From Methylococcales bacterium (GTDB lineage: Bacteria > Pseudomonadota > Gammaproteobacteria > Methylococcales > Methylomonadaceae): 64,000 bases of DNA. Shown here in pieces: positions 7,032 to 14,472 of this stretch. Made by a program: the position numbers and the translations under genes. The DNA lies in contig JAPLRR010000027.1 of the NCBI GenBank assembly GCA_026399075.1, positions 62,001-126,000 of the forward strand, given 5' to 3'. The notes beneath the pieces are model-generated. The model was given only the letters and a program-made list of their open reading frames with translations, had not been told where the DNA came from and did not search any database. The first letter of the stretch is position 1. Each line of letters opens with the position of its first letter.

Positions 7032-9179
7032 ATGTCCGATTTAGACGTTATTAAAAAAATTGAAAAACTTATCGGCGAACCATTAAAACCTTGTCCGGCT
7101 GATAGCAACATTATGGATTGGGATCAACAAAACACATTTTTGTTGAACAGCCAACAACAAGTGACTGGTTTAAACATTCGTTCTAAGCAAATCAATGACA
7201 TCAGCGTTTTAAAAGCCCTGCCCAAACTGACCGATCTTGATTTAAGCCAAAACCAAATCAGCGACATCAGCGTTTTAAAAGCCCTGCCCAATCTGACCGA
7301 TCTTTATTTAAGCAACAACAAAATCAGCGACATCAGCGTTTTAAAAGCCCTGCCCAATCTGACCCAGCTTGATTTAAGCAATAACCCAATCAGCGACATC
7401 AGCGTTTTAAAAGCCCTGCCCAATCTGACCCAGCTTGGTTTAATCGGCAACCAAATCAGCGACATCAGCGTTTTAGAAGCCCTGCCCAATCTGACCCAGC
7501 TTTCTTTAAGCTACAACCAAATCAGCGACATCAGCGTTTTAGAAGCCCTGCCCAATCTGACCCAGCTTTCTTTAAGCTACAACCAAATCAGCGACATCAG
7601 CGTTTTAAAAGCCCTGCCCAATTTGACCCGGCTTGACTTAAACCGCAACCGAATCAGCGAATTACCAGAATGGCTATTAAATTTAAACATACCGATTCAC
7701 TTAGACATACCGTTTCACATAAAATGGAATCCTGGAGATGGTATTTTTCTTGAAAGTAATCCTATTGAAAAGCCACCACTGGAAATTATCAAACAAGGCA
7801 ACGAAGCCATCCGCGCTTATTTTGAGCAATTAAGAAAAGAAGGTTTTGACACTATTTACGAGGCCAAACTCATTTTAGTCGGTGAAGGTGGCGCAGGAAA
7901 AACCAGTTTAGCGAATAAAATTATTAATCCTCATTGGCAATTAATCCCTGAAATCAAATCAGAATCGACCAAGGGCATTGATATATTAAGCTATCAATTC
8001 CCGATTAAAGACAAAACCTTCCGCGTTAATATTTGGGATTTTGGCGGACAAGAAATTTATCACCAAACCCATCAATTCTTTCTAAGCAAGCGGGCCTTAT
8101 ATTTTTTATTAACCGATGACCGCAAAGAAGACACCGATTTTTATCATTGGCTGAATATTGTCGATTTATTAAGCGCGAACAGCCCTGTGGTAATCATTAA
8201 AAATGAAAAAAGCAAGCGTAGCCGCGACATTCCAGAACAAGAGCTAAAAGAATTCAATAACATTAAAGCCATTCTCGCCACGGATTTAAGCGACAATCGC
8301 GGCTTAGATAAAATTATTAAAGATTTGCAGCATTACATTACCGAATTGCCGCATATAGGGGCTCCATTGCCAAAAACCTGGGTAAAGGTACGGGAGCAAT
8401 TGGAACAAGACGACCGTTATTATATCGATCTAAAAGACTATTTTGCCTTGTGCCAAGCGAACGGTTTTGAAAATGAAGCCGATAAACTGCAATTAAGCGA
8501 ATATTTGCACGATTTGGGCGTGTGTCTGCATTTTCAAAACCACCCGTTATTACGCAAAACCCTAATTTTAAAACCCACCTGGGCAACCGATGCGGTTTAT
8601 AAAGTGTTGGATAATGACACGGTAAAAAATCAGGCGGGACATTTTAATGATAAGGATTTAGCCGACATTTGGCAGGATGAGCAATACAACACCATGCGCG
8701 GTGAATTGTTAGCCTTAATGCAAAAGTTTAAATTGTGTTATGAAATCCGTAATCAGCCGCATCAATATATCGCCCCACAATTATTGAAAGACAAAGCCCC
8801 GCAATACGATTGGCCGACAAATGATTTGTTATTACTACGCTATAAATATGATTTTATGCCGAAGGGGATTCTTTCGCAATTTATTGTCGAAATGCACGAA
8901 CACATTGCCCATGACTATCAATGGGTGTGGAAAAGCGGCGTGATTTTGGAAAAAGACAACGCCCAGGCTGAAATTATTGAATATTATGGCAAGCGTGAGA
9001 TTCAAATACGCGTACATGGCAACAACAAAAAGGAGCTATTGAATATTGTCAGTTATGAGTTGGATAAGATTAACAGCAGTTATGAGCGCTTGAGGGATAA
9101 GTGCAATAAGTTGATTCCGTGTAATTGTGAAACTTGCTCAGGTTCTGAAGAGCCGTATTTTTTGACTATGAAGAACTAA
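7032..9179 (+). CDS. ROCO GTPase 1: LRR-Roc-COR, frame ends at T6 run
   Basis: A 715-residue product. Residues 1-50 form a short N-terminal segment (MSDLDVIKKIEKLIGEP). Residues about 51-215 are leucine-rich repeats, seven of them 22 residues long and nearly identical. The Roc GTPase has P-loop GEGGAGKTS at 284-292 and switch II DFGGQE at 336-341. The position of the usual NKxD reads NEKS, a departure from the canonical guanine motif. A COR domain follows to about 690. The sequence EEPYFLTMKN at the end is out of frame: shifting by one base at the T-run 9158-9163 continues the protein to 9613, about 860 residues in all. Bacterial ROCO proteins are dimeric GTPases of largely unknown role. Confidence 0.88.
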   Translation: MSDLDVIKKIEKLIGEPLKPCPADSNIMDWDQQNTFLLNSQQQVTGLNIRSKQINDISVLKALPKLTDLDLSQNQISDISVLKALPNLTDLYLSNNKISDISVLKALPNLTQLDLSNNPISDISVLKALPNLTQLGLIGNQISDISVLEALPNLTQLSLSYNQISDISVLEALPNLTQLSLSYNQISDISVLKALPNLTRLDLNRNRISELPEWLLNLNIPIHLDIPFHIKWNPGDGIFLESNPIEKPPLEIIKQGNEAIRAYFEQLRKEGFDTIYEAKLILVGEGGAGKTSLANKIINPHWQLIPEIKSESTKGIDILSYQFPIKDKTFRVNIWDFGGQEIYHQTHQFFLSKRALYFLLTDDRKEDTDFYHWLNIVDLLSANSPVVIIKNEKSKRSRDIPEQELKEFNNIKAILATDLSDNRGLDKIIKDLQHYITELPHIGAPLPKTWVKVREQLEQDDRYYIDLKDYFALCQANGFENEADKLQLSEYLHDLGVCLHFQNHPLLRKTLILKPTWATDAVYKVLDNDTVKNQAGHFNDKDLADIWQDEQYNTMRGELLALMQKFKLCYEIRNQPHQYIAPQLLKDKAPQYDWPTNDLLLLRYKYDFMPKGILSQFIVEMHEHIAHDYQWVWKSGVILEKDNAQAEIIEYYGKREIQIRVHGNNKKELLNIVSYELDKINSSYERLRDKCNKLIPCNCETCSGSEEPYFLTMKN
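7191..7652 (+). repeat. Seven 66-bp tandem repeats encoding LRRs
   Basis: Units begin at 7191, 7257, 7323, 7389, 7455, 7521 and 7587, each starting ATCAGCGACATCAGCGTTTT or a one- or two-base variant. They encode the 22-residue repeat ISDISVLKALPNLTxLxLSxNx. The near-identity at DNA level suggests recent expansion. A degenerate unit follows at 7653. Confidence 0.95.
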
Positions 9180-9613
9180 AAGAGCGGATTGCTTTTAAGT
9201 CGTATGAGATAGACTGTCGAAAACCGCCCTTCAACAAGGTAAATGTCTTAAAGTTGATTGATGATATAGAAATTCAAAAAGTTACTGTTAAATTAGGCGA
9301 CAACATTCATGTTAATGGTCATTATTTAAGGTATGAGGATAATAAAGTGGGTGATAATTATAATTTGGAAAAAGCAAAGCTGAACGGGTCAATTGTTGGA
9401 AAACACAATAGTATTTCAGCAGCAGAAAAAGAAGATGATAGCCTCTTTAAAAAACCAATTTTTTATGCAGGAATTGCGGTGTTTATTTATTTTTGTTTAG
9501 CCCTTTTTGCCGCTTACGATTTGCAAAACGGCGGGAAATTAGGCAATAAAACTTTTGAAAGAATTGTTTTAGCACCTATTCCATTTTTAACGATTGATGA
9601 AAAGAAACCTTAA
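9164..9613 (+). CDS. C-terminal continuation of ROCO GTPase 1 (-1 frame), membrane anchor
   Basis: This frame is open from the T6 run and reads DYEELKERIAFKSYEIDCRKPPFNKV, a natural continuation of the COR region. The first possible independent start is a TTG at 9254 with no clear ribosome site. It then has a short glycine-spaced segment (IHVNGHYLRYEDNKVGDNYNL, NGSIVGKHNSI). A strong hydrophobic helix follows (FYAGIAVFIYFCLALFAAYDL), then a second weaker one near the end. It is best read as the tail of the upstream GTPase rather than a separate gene. It would anchor that protein in the membrane. There is no equivalent membrane segment in ROCO 2. Confidence 0.72.
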   Translation, partial: DYEELKERIAFKSYEIDCRKPPFNKVNVLKLIDDIEIQKVTVKLGDNIHVNGHYLRYEDNKVGDNYNLEKAKLNGSIVGKHNSISAAEKEDDSLFKKPIFYAGIAVFIYFCLALFAAYDLQNGGKLGNKTFERIVLAPIPFLTIDEKKP

Positions 9614-9658
9614 TCTGCAATCTGCTTTTGATAACCAACCTAATAAGCCCTGTAGGCC

Positions 9659-9761
9659 GGAATAAGGCGGTTTGAACGTTAGTGAAAACTGCCGTTTCCG
9701 GCAACCACGTAGCCGATGCACCTAATGCCGGAAACGCCGCTTTTCGCTTTCGGCTTATTCC
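9659..9761. repeat. Nested palindromic element
   Basis: The outer arms GGAATAAGGCG / CGGCTTATTCC and inner arms CGTTTCCGGCA (9693-9703) / TGCCGGAAACG (9726-9736) give a long imperfect hairpin. This resembles a BIME/REP-type or short MITE element. Both strands would fold. Confidence 0.65.
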
Positions 9762-9807
9762 AACATACTACTCCAGCTTTAAAATTAAGGCGATAAGATG
9801 CGCCGCA

Positions 9808-9875
9808 TAGGATGTGTTGAGGTACTAAGCGCATCATCCGCAAACATTACGGTACACTTCGTTTACAGCATCCTA
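9808..9875. repeat. Dispersed palindromic repeat, copy 2
   Basis: Bounded by TAGGATG and CATCCTA and containing GCGCATC and GGTAC arms. It is a diverged relative of copies at 3497 and 11599. Confidence 0.5.
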
Positions 9876-10296
9876 CCCGGCTGAAATCCATCAGCCCTTT
9901 ACACCCCCAAGCCAAAACATCCCCCATAAAAAAAGCAAGTGCGCCGCTGTCATCTAACGCTTGGCCACTGGCTTACTTCCCCTGGCTGTTTAATCAGCCT
10001 GTCATGATTTAAGGCGATAATTCTTATCGTGTTATTAAATCGCTTACCCTCAAGTAGCCATCTTTTGACACCGCCATCCGCTGCTGTGGCTAAGCCCCTT
10101 AAGCGTTTGTCTTTTTAACCGCTAGTAATGCGCACCAATAATTTGGGTAACTTATGCGTTGCTGCTGTGCGGGGATTGTTTGACCTATAAAGCGCCTCAT
10201 TTGCGCGTCTTAATCCTTAGCGCAACTATAAGACCCATGGTTGTTTGGCCGCCGTATTTTCCACATAACCCTCTTTAATTTGAAGGACACTAAGCC

Positions 10297-11502
10297 ATGC
10301 CCAAACACCTAAACAAGCCCACATTGATCATTGCAGCGGCCTTGGCTGCCCTGAGCTTTCAAGGCCATATTGATGCCAAGCCTTATATCTTCAAATCGCC
10401 TATCGTTATCGGTCATCGCGGTACGGCTGGTTATCGTCCCGAACATACCCTTGAAGGCTATACCTTGGCGATTGAAATGGGCGCTGATTATATCGAACCC
10501 GATTTAGTCCTCACCAAAGACGGTAAAATGATTGCCCGCCACGAACCGATGATAGGCGGCACCACCAATGTGGCGAGCATCCCTAAGTTTGCCAGCCGTA
10601 AAACCAAACGCATGGTGGATGGCGTTGAATATTTTGATTGGTTTGCCAGTGATTTTACTTTGGCGGAAATTAAAACCTTACGCGCCGTGCAATCCAACAC
10701 CAGCCGCGACCAGCAATATAATGGCCAATTTAAAATCCCAACCATCAATGAAGTGATTGCCTTGGCGAAGAAAAAAAGTGCAGCGACTGGCCGCACCATT
10801 GGCATTTATCCTGAAATAAAGCACTCAACGTATCACGCTGGATTAACCGACAGCCGCAACCGTAAACTGTTTGGTGAGTACGGCTTTGAAAAAAAATTGC
10901 TGAGTACCTTACATGCCGCATACGGCAACACCGAGTGTGCCCCAGTTTTTATCCAGTCATTTGAAGTGGCTAATCTTCAATACCTGAGCAGCAAAACTAA
11001 AATGAAGCTGATCCAATTAGTTGATGCTGACGACGTGAATGCGGATGGCTCCATGTCTCTGGTTGCCCCCTACCGCCAACCTTATGATTTTGTCGTAAAC
11101 AATGACCCGCGCACTTTTGCGGATTTGCTGACAGATGAAGGCTTAAACTTTGTTAAATCGTATGCTGACGGTATTGGCCCTTGGAAACCCTATTTGGTGA
11201 AGACTGTCAATGATGGCATAGACCGTAACGGTGACAATAAGATCACCATTAACGACCGCCGTGTCGATGGTAGCACAGGGGTTTTGGAAAAAGCCCACAA
11301 CCGTGGCCTGATGGTGCATTCTTGGACATTCCGTAACGATGCCAGTGGCTACGGCTTTACTGACCCGAAAAAAGAAATGACTTATTATTTTGATTTAGGT
11401 GTTGACGGCCTGTTTACCGACTTTGCCGATACCGGTGTTGCCGCACGATTGGCATCAAAAAATGCGGAAGAAAGGGAGTTTATTACGCGGATTTGTAAGT
11501 AA
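10297..11502 (+). CDS. Secreted glycerophosphodiester phosphodiesterase (GlpQ family)
   Basis: A 401-residue protein with a signal peptide (residues 1-27, cleavage near IDA|KP). The GDPD TIM-barrel signature is complete: GHRG with His40-Arg41, PEHT (Glu49), EPDLVLTKDG with Glu67 and Asp69, and His82 in ARHEP. A calcium-loop-like DRNGDNKITINDRR begins at about residue 309. The enzyme splits glycerophosphodiesters to glycerol-3-phosphate and an alcohol in the periplasm. ATG 10297 has GAAGGA at the right spacing. It stands alone with repeats on both sides, so it is probably monocistronic. Family certain; substrate inferred. Confidence 0.9.
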   Translation: MPKHLNKPTLIIAAALAALSFQGHIDAKPYIFKSPIVIGHRGTAGYRPEHTLEGYTLAIEMGADYIEPDLVLTKDGKMIARHEPMIGGTTNVASIPKFASRKTKRMVDGVEYFDWFASDFTLAEIKTLRAVQSNTSRDQQYNGQFKIPTINEVIALAKKKSAATGRTIGIYPEIKHSTYHAGLTDSRNRKLFGEYGFEKKLLSTLHAAYGNTECAPVFIQSFEVANLQYLSSKTKMKLIQLVDADDVNADGSMSLVAPYRQPYDFVVNNDPRTFADLLTDEGLNFVKSYADGIGPWKPYLVKTVNDGIDRNGDNKITINDRRVDGSTGVLEKAHNRGLMVHSWTFRNDASGYGFTDPKKEMTYYFDLGVDGLFTDFADTGVAARLASKNAEEREFITRICK

Positions 11503-11527
11503 TCTACTTTACGCTTTAGTTGCGTAG

Positions 11528-11573
11528 CCAGAATCTAAACTCGGCTGCACTCAGGTTTGAGGCTGGATTCTGG
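11528..11573. repeat. Inverted repeat downstream of phosphodiesterase gene
   Basis: CCAGAATC and GATTCTGG bracket a 30-bp interior with further partial symmetry. It may act as an RNA 3' structure. Confidence 0.4.
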
Positions 11574-11598
11574 AGTTACTCTGGTCTATGTGCTACTT

Positions 11599-11664
11599 AG
11601 GATGTACTGGGGAGCGAAGCGCATCAATCGCGAACGGATGCGCCTCTTGTAATCAGTACTTCCC
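11599..11664. repeat. Dispersed palindromic repeat, copy 3
   Basis: AGGATGTACTGGGGAGCGAA, then the inner arms GCGCATC / GATGCGC, then AGTACTTCCC pairing back to the first arm. It is closest to the copy at 3497. Confidence 0.6.
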
Positions 11665-11672
11665 TAACTTGC

Positions 11673-13157
11673 CTACGGGCTAGCCGTATCCGCACTGCCC
11701 TCAGTTGTTGAATTGTCTGTTTTTGGTTCAGGCTTTGGGTCTGGTTTTGGCGCAGGTGGAGGAGGCGGTGGCGACGGCTCGGGTGTAGGCGGGGCCGACG
11801 TTTGTTGCGAAGAACTGGCGCTTTGGTGTGATTCGGAACTAGGGCCACTAGAACTTGAACTGACACTTTCACTAGGGCTAGCATGGCTGCCAGAACTGGG
11901 GCTGACGCTTTCACTAGGACTGGAATAACTGCCGGATTCGCTGGAACTAGGGCTGGCACTTTCACTAGGACTGGAATAACTGCCTGATTCGCTAGAACTA
12001 GGGCTGTCACTTTCACTAGGACTGGAATAACTGCCTGATTCGCTGGAACTAGGGCTGGTACTTTCGCTAGGACTGGAATAACTACCGGATTCGCTTGCGC
12101 TTGAACTGGCGCTCCCGCTGGGGTTAGCATAGCCGCCTGATTCGCTCGAACTAGGGCTAGGGTCGCCAGCGTTAGTGGCTTCACCTTGGACGGGGCTGGC
12201 TTCCGCGCCAGTTTCCCCTGAATTCGTATCCAAGGTATTATTCGTGTTAGCCCCTACACTAGACGCTTCTGGGCTAGTGCTTGGGTTGTCTGCCGTACTT
12301 GTATGAGGGCTGGTATTGTCATTCTCAAGTGGAGCCGACGCTTCCCCAGCTGCGGGATAGGACACTGGCGGCATATAAATAGAATCCCGTGGAATGTCGA
12401 TCACGCCAGTATCGCTTGAAACATCCACTGCCGTATCAAGTGGTTTTTGGACAGCTATACGGGGCGTTTTGTGTGACTTCGGCAGTGCTTTGACAATAGC
12501 GCTAGAAGCTTGGTGTTCTTTAGGTTGAGGCTGTTGCGGTGGATTAGGTAACGCTGAACTTGATATTGGGTGCATGGATTTACTAGGCCGCAACCACGGA
12601 TTATTTCTTTGGCGGCGATAAAATGGGGGGTAATCCGAGTTGCCATAATAAGCACTGTAATGGGTATATCTGCTGGAGGACAAAGTAGCTTGTTGCAATT
12701 TTTCCAGCAGCTCCCTGAGCAATAGTTCGGCAACCCATTCCATGGCCTGCATCCAATCATCATTGGCCTCAAGATGACGCACTACCCTACTGAACTGTAG
12801 CAATTCCCCATCATCGAATAATTCCGCTTGGGCAATCAGCGTTGCGCTTTGATGCACTAAAATAATGTTTTTTATGCTCAGTGAATGGATGCTACTGTCC
12901 AGTTGCAAGCGATTTTCTTCCCGTAACTGGCCTTGCATGGCTTTTGCCAAAATCAGCGGCGCATCACGATGTTGGTTAGGCAATAATGTCGTTTTCTTAA
13001 ACGGCGGTAATTCAACATAAATCTTTGCTAAATCTTCCGGGCGCGGTGGGCCAAACCAGCCGCTGGTGCTGCAAGCCGAGAGGATTAATACAGCCGCAAT
13101 CAGCAACCAGATAACAATAAATCGGTAATAGGGGTTTAGCGATTGGGATTTGGACAC
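11673..13157 (-). CDS. Serine-rich repeat lipoprotein, unknown function
   Basis: A 494-residue product. The lipobox LSAC is at about residues 26-29, so it is a lipoprotein. Residues 30-180 form a folded region of unknown type (LAKIYVELPPFKKTTLLPNQ, later YWAEL-like WVAELLLRELLEKLQ). Residues about 190-490 are low complexity: Ser/Pro/Glu tandem units SPSSSESGSYSSPSES of 17 residues, then PPPPPPAPKPDPKPEPK. The GTG start at 13157 is supported by AAGGA. It probably shares an operon with the secreted protein 30 bp upstream. The tail could be a wall- or surface-spanning linker; no function is recognised. Confidence 0.75.
   Translation of the reverse strand: MSKSQSLNPYYRFIVIWLLIAAVLILSACSTSGWFGPPRPEDLAKIYVELPPFKKTTLLPNQHRDAPLILAKAMQGQLREENRLQLDSSIHSLSIKNIILVHQSATLIAQAELFDDGELLQFSRVVRHLEANDDWMQAMEWVAELLLRELLEKLQQATLSSSRYTHYSAYYGNSDYPPFYRRQRNNPWLRPSKSMHPISSSALPNPPQQPQPKEHQASSAIVKALPKSHKTPRIAVQKPLDTAVDVSSDTGVIDIPRDSIYMPPVSYPAAGEASAPLENDNTSPHTSTADNPSTSPEASSVGANTNNTLDTNSGETGAEASPVQGEATNAGDPSPSSSESGGYANPSGSASSSASESGSYSSPSESTSPSSSESGSYSSPSESDSPSSSESGSYSSPSESASPSSSESGSYSSPSESVSPSSGSHASPSESVSSSSSGPSSESHQSASSSQQTSAPPTPEPSPPPPPPAPKPDPKPEPKTDNSTTEGSADTASP
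11901..12104 (-). repeat. Four 51-bp tandem repeats in lipoprotein gene
   Basis: Units at 11901, 11952, 12003 and 12054 encode the 17-residue Ser-rich repeat. They differ at only a few positions each, so copy number is likely to vary between strains. Confidence 0.85.
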
Positions 13158-13187
13158 TTTTATTCCTTATTGCGGCGACTAGTGGAA

Positions 13188-13814
13188 TTAATGGCGGTTA
13201 AAGTAATCCACGACCACCGCAACTGCCGCCGCCATAAAGTCTGGCTGTGGCATAGCCGCCATCGCCTGTATGCCACTGGCTTTAGCCTGGTTGCTTAGAC
13301 GTTGGTGTCCGGCCACATTTGAGGCCATTACCACACGCAACACCTCCCGCCGCCCATTTAAGCTGATGTCTATTTTGTATTCGTAGCGCTCACTGCCCCA
13401 AATGCCATTGTCTAGCTGGCTACCTGCCAATTTGCTGTTAAGCAATTTGACTTGCTTGACGATCATTCCGGGTGTTGACTCCAACGCTAGACGATATTGG
13501 TTTTCTAAGGCAAACCGATCTGCGGTGACCATATAGTTGCTGTTTTTTTGCCGCCATACGCCGGAAATTTCGCCAGCTGTAAAATGGCCATTGACGCCAA
13601 ATTCATAAGCACCATCGGCAATGGATACTGAATGCTCAGGCACCAAACCCGGTGCTTTTATGGCAGTAACATCAAACCGGGTCAGTGCGGTTGTATCCCA
13701 GATACCCGTAACTTGGGCAACAACCGTACTGGGCAACAGCCAAGCAAGCGTAAAGATTAACGCCAACTTAACTGACGCTTTGTAATGTGGGGTATTTCCT
13801 AATTTTATGTTCAT
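13188..13814 (-). CDS. Secreted protein of unknown function
   Basis: A 208-residue product with a signal peptide (residues 1-34, cleavage near VVAQ). The mature part begins VTGIWDTTALTRFDVTAIKAPG and has repeated short beta-strand-like segments such as GVWRQKNSNYMVTADRF. The C-terminus has an alanine-rich helix (DFMAAAVAVVVDYFNRH). ATG 13814 is preferred for the signal peptide and the AGGGA upstream; a longer frame to 13874 lacks one. It precedes the serine-rich lipoprotein by 30 bp on the same strand, so they may work together. No family is recognised. Confidence 0.7.
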   Translation of the reverse strand: MNIKLGNTPHYKASVKLALIFTLAWLLPSTVVAQVTGIWDTTALTRFDVTAIKAPGLVPEHSVSIADGAYEFGVNGHFTAGEISGVWRQKNSNYMVTADRFALENQYRLALESTPGMIVKQVKLLNSKLAGSQLDNGIWGSERYEYKIDISLNGRREVLRVVMASNVAGHQRLSNQAKASGIQAMAAMPQPDFMAAAVAVVVDYFNRH

Positions 13815-14027
13815 CGCACTGTCCCTTGTTATCCTGTTACGTAAGGCAGTTGGAGCTTGATACCTGCATTTCACAGCTCAATCGCCAAGTAATCGTAAAG
13901 CCCTTGGCTGAACTGGACATGAACGGGGGCAAGGCAACAATGTTTGGCGTGAGGGATAAGTCTGCGGAAAGGGAACGGCTAGGCGGGAAGTCGTGCGGGT
14001 ACTATGAAGATCAGGAGGGGTATAGCT

Positions 14028-14053
14028 AGCCGGTAGCATTAAAGCTACCGGCT
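14028..14053. terminator. Strong hairpin between two reverse-strand genes
   Basis: AGCCGGTAGC and GCTACCGGCT form a perfect 10-bp stem around ATTAAA. It lies 46 bp after the stop of the 14100-14414 gene. It has no U-run on either strand, so termination is only possible, not shown. Confidence 0.5.
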
Positions 14054-14099
14054 TCTGTGGTTGCTGAAAGCAGCTGCCTAGGGAAGGCTTGGAATTAGG

Positions 14100-14414
14100 C
14101 TAACGCGCCAAGCTTGGCGCTTCAGCAACTTCGACGGCTTTAGACCGTCGGTTAAACAAGCAAAGCACAGTTGCTTTGGCATTTTTCATGTGCGCTTGTG
14201 GATAAGTCCCACTAATCAGCAAGGCATCGTAGCCGGTATTATCGCTAAAACCAATGATGTCACCGATTGCCTTGGCTTTGTTCAATTCACTGGCCTTAAT
14301 GCAAGCGGCAACGACTTCTTTAGTGTGCGCTTTCCACGCATCGTCTGATGCCGCCTTGGCTACTTGTATGCTTGCCATGACAAGACTGATGAACAAAATA
14401 GAAATTTTTATCAT
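14100..14414 (-). CDS. Small secreted protein of unknown function
   Basis: A 104-residue product with a signal peptide (residues 1-21, VAKA|ASDD). The mature domain has two cysteines (VAACIKAS and TVLCLF) that could form a disulphide. The C-terminus is FNRRSKAVEVAEAPSLAR. ATG 14414 has GGGGA upstream and begins the signal peptide; a longer frame overlaps ubiH. It follows ubiH on the same strand with a 58-bp gap. No family is recognised, though the length and pattern suggest a small periplasmic protein. Confidence 0.7.
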   Translation of the reverse strand: MIKISILFISLVMASIQVAKAASDDAWKAHTKEVVAACIKASELNKAKAIGDIIGFSDNTGYDALLISGTYPQAHMKNAKATVLCLFNRRSKAVEVAEAPSLAR

Positions 14415-14472
14415 GTTTTCCCCCAATAAAATAAATACAGAAATGCTGCGGACCCGGGTTGTCAGCACAGGG

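Larger units (their letters stand above)
9614..10296. other. 683-bp intergenic region with palindromic repeats
   Basis: No convincing gene. It holds a 103-bp nested palindrome (9659-9761), a copy of the dispersed repeat (9808-9875) and GC-rich stretches. The last 20 bp carry the GAAGGA ribosome site of the phosphodiesterase gene. Confidence 0.7.

Noticed and set aside
7304-7489. Reverse ORF in the LRR repeats
   Set aside because: It is the repeated antisense of the 66-bp units; the frame is open only because of the repetition.
13787-14029. 80-residue forward ORF
   Set aside because: It starts antisense to the secreted-protein gene, has no ribosome site and ends at a hairpin.
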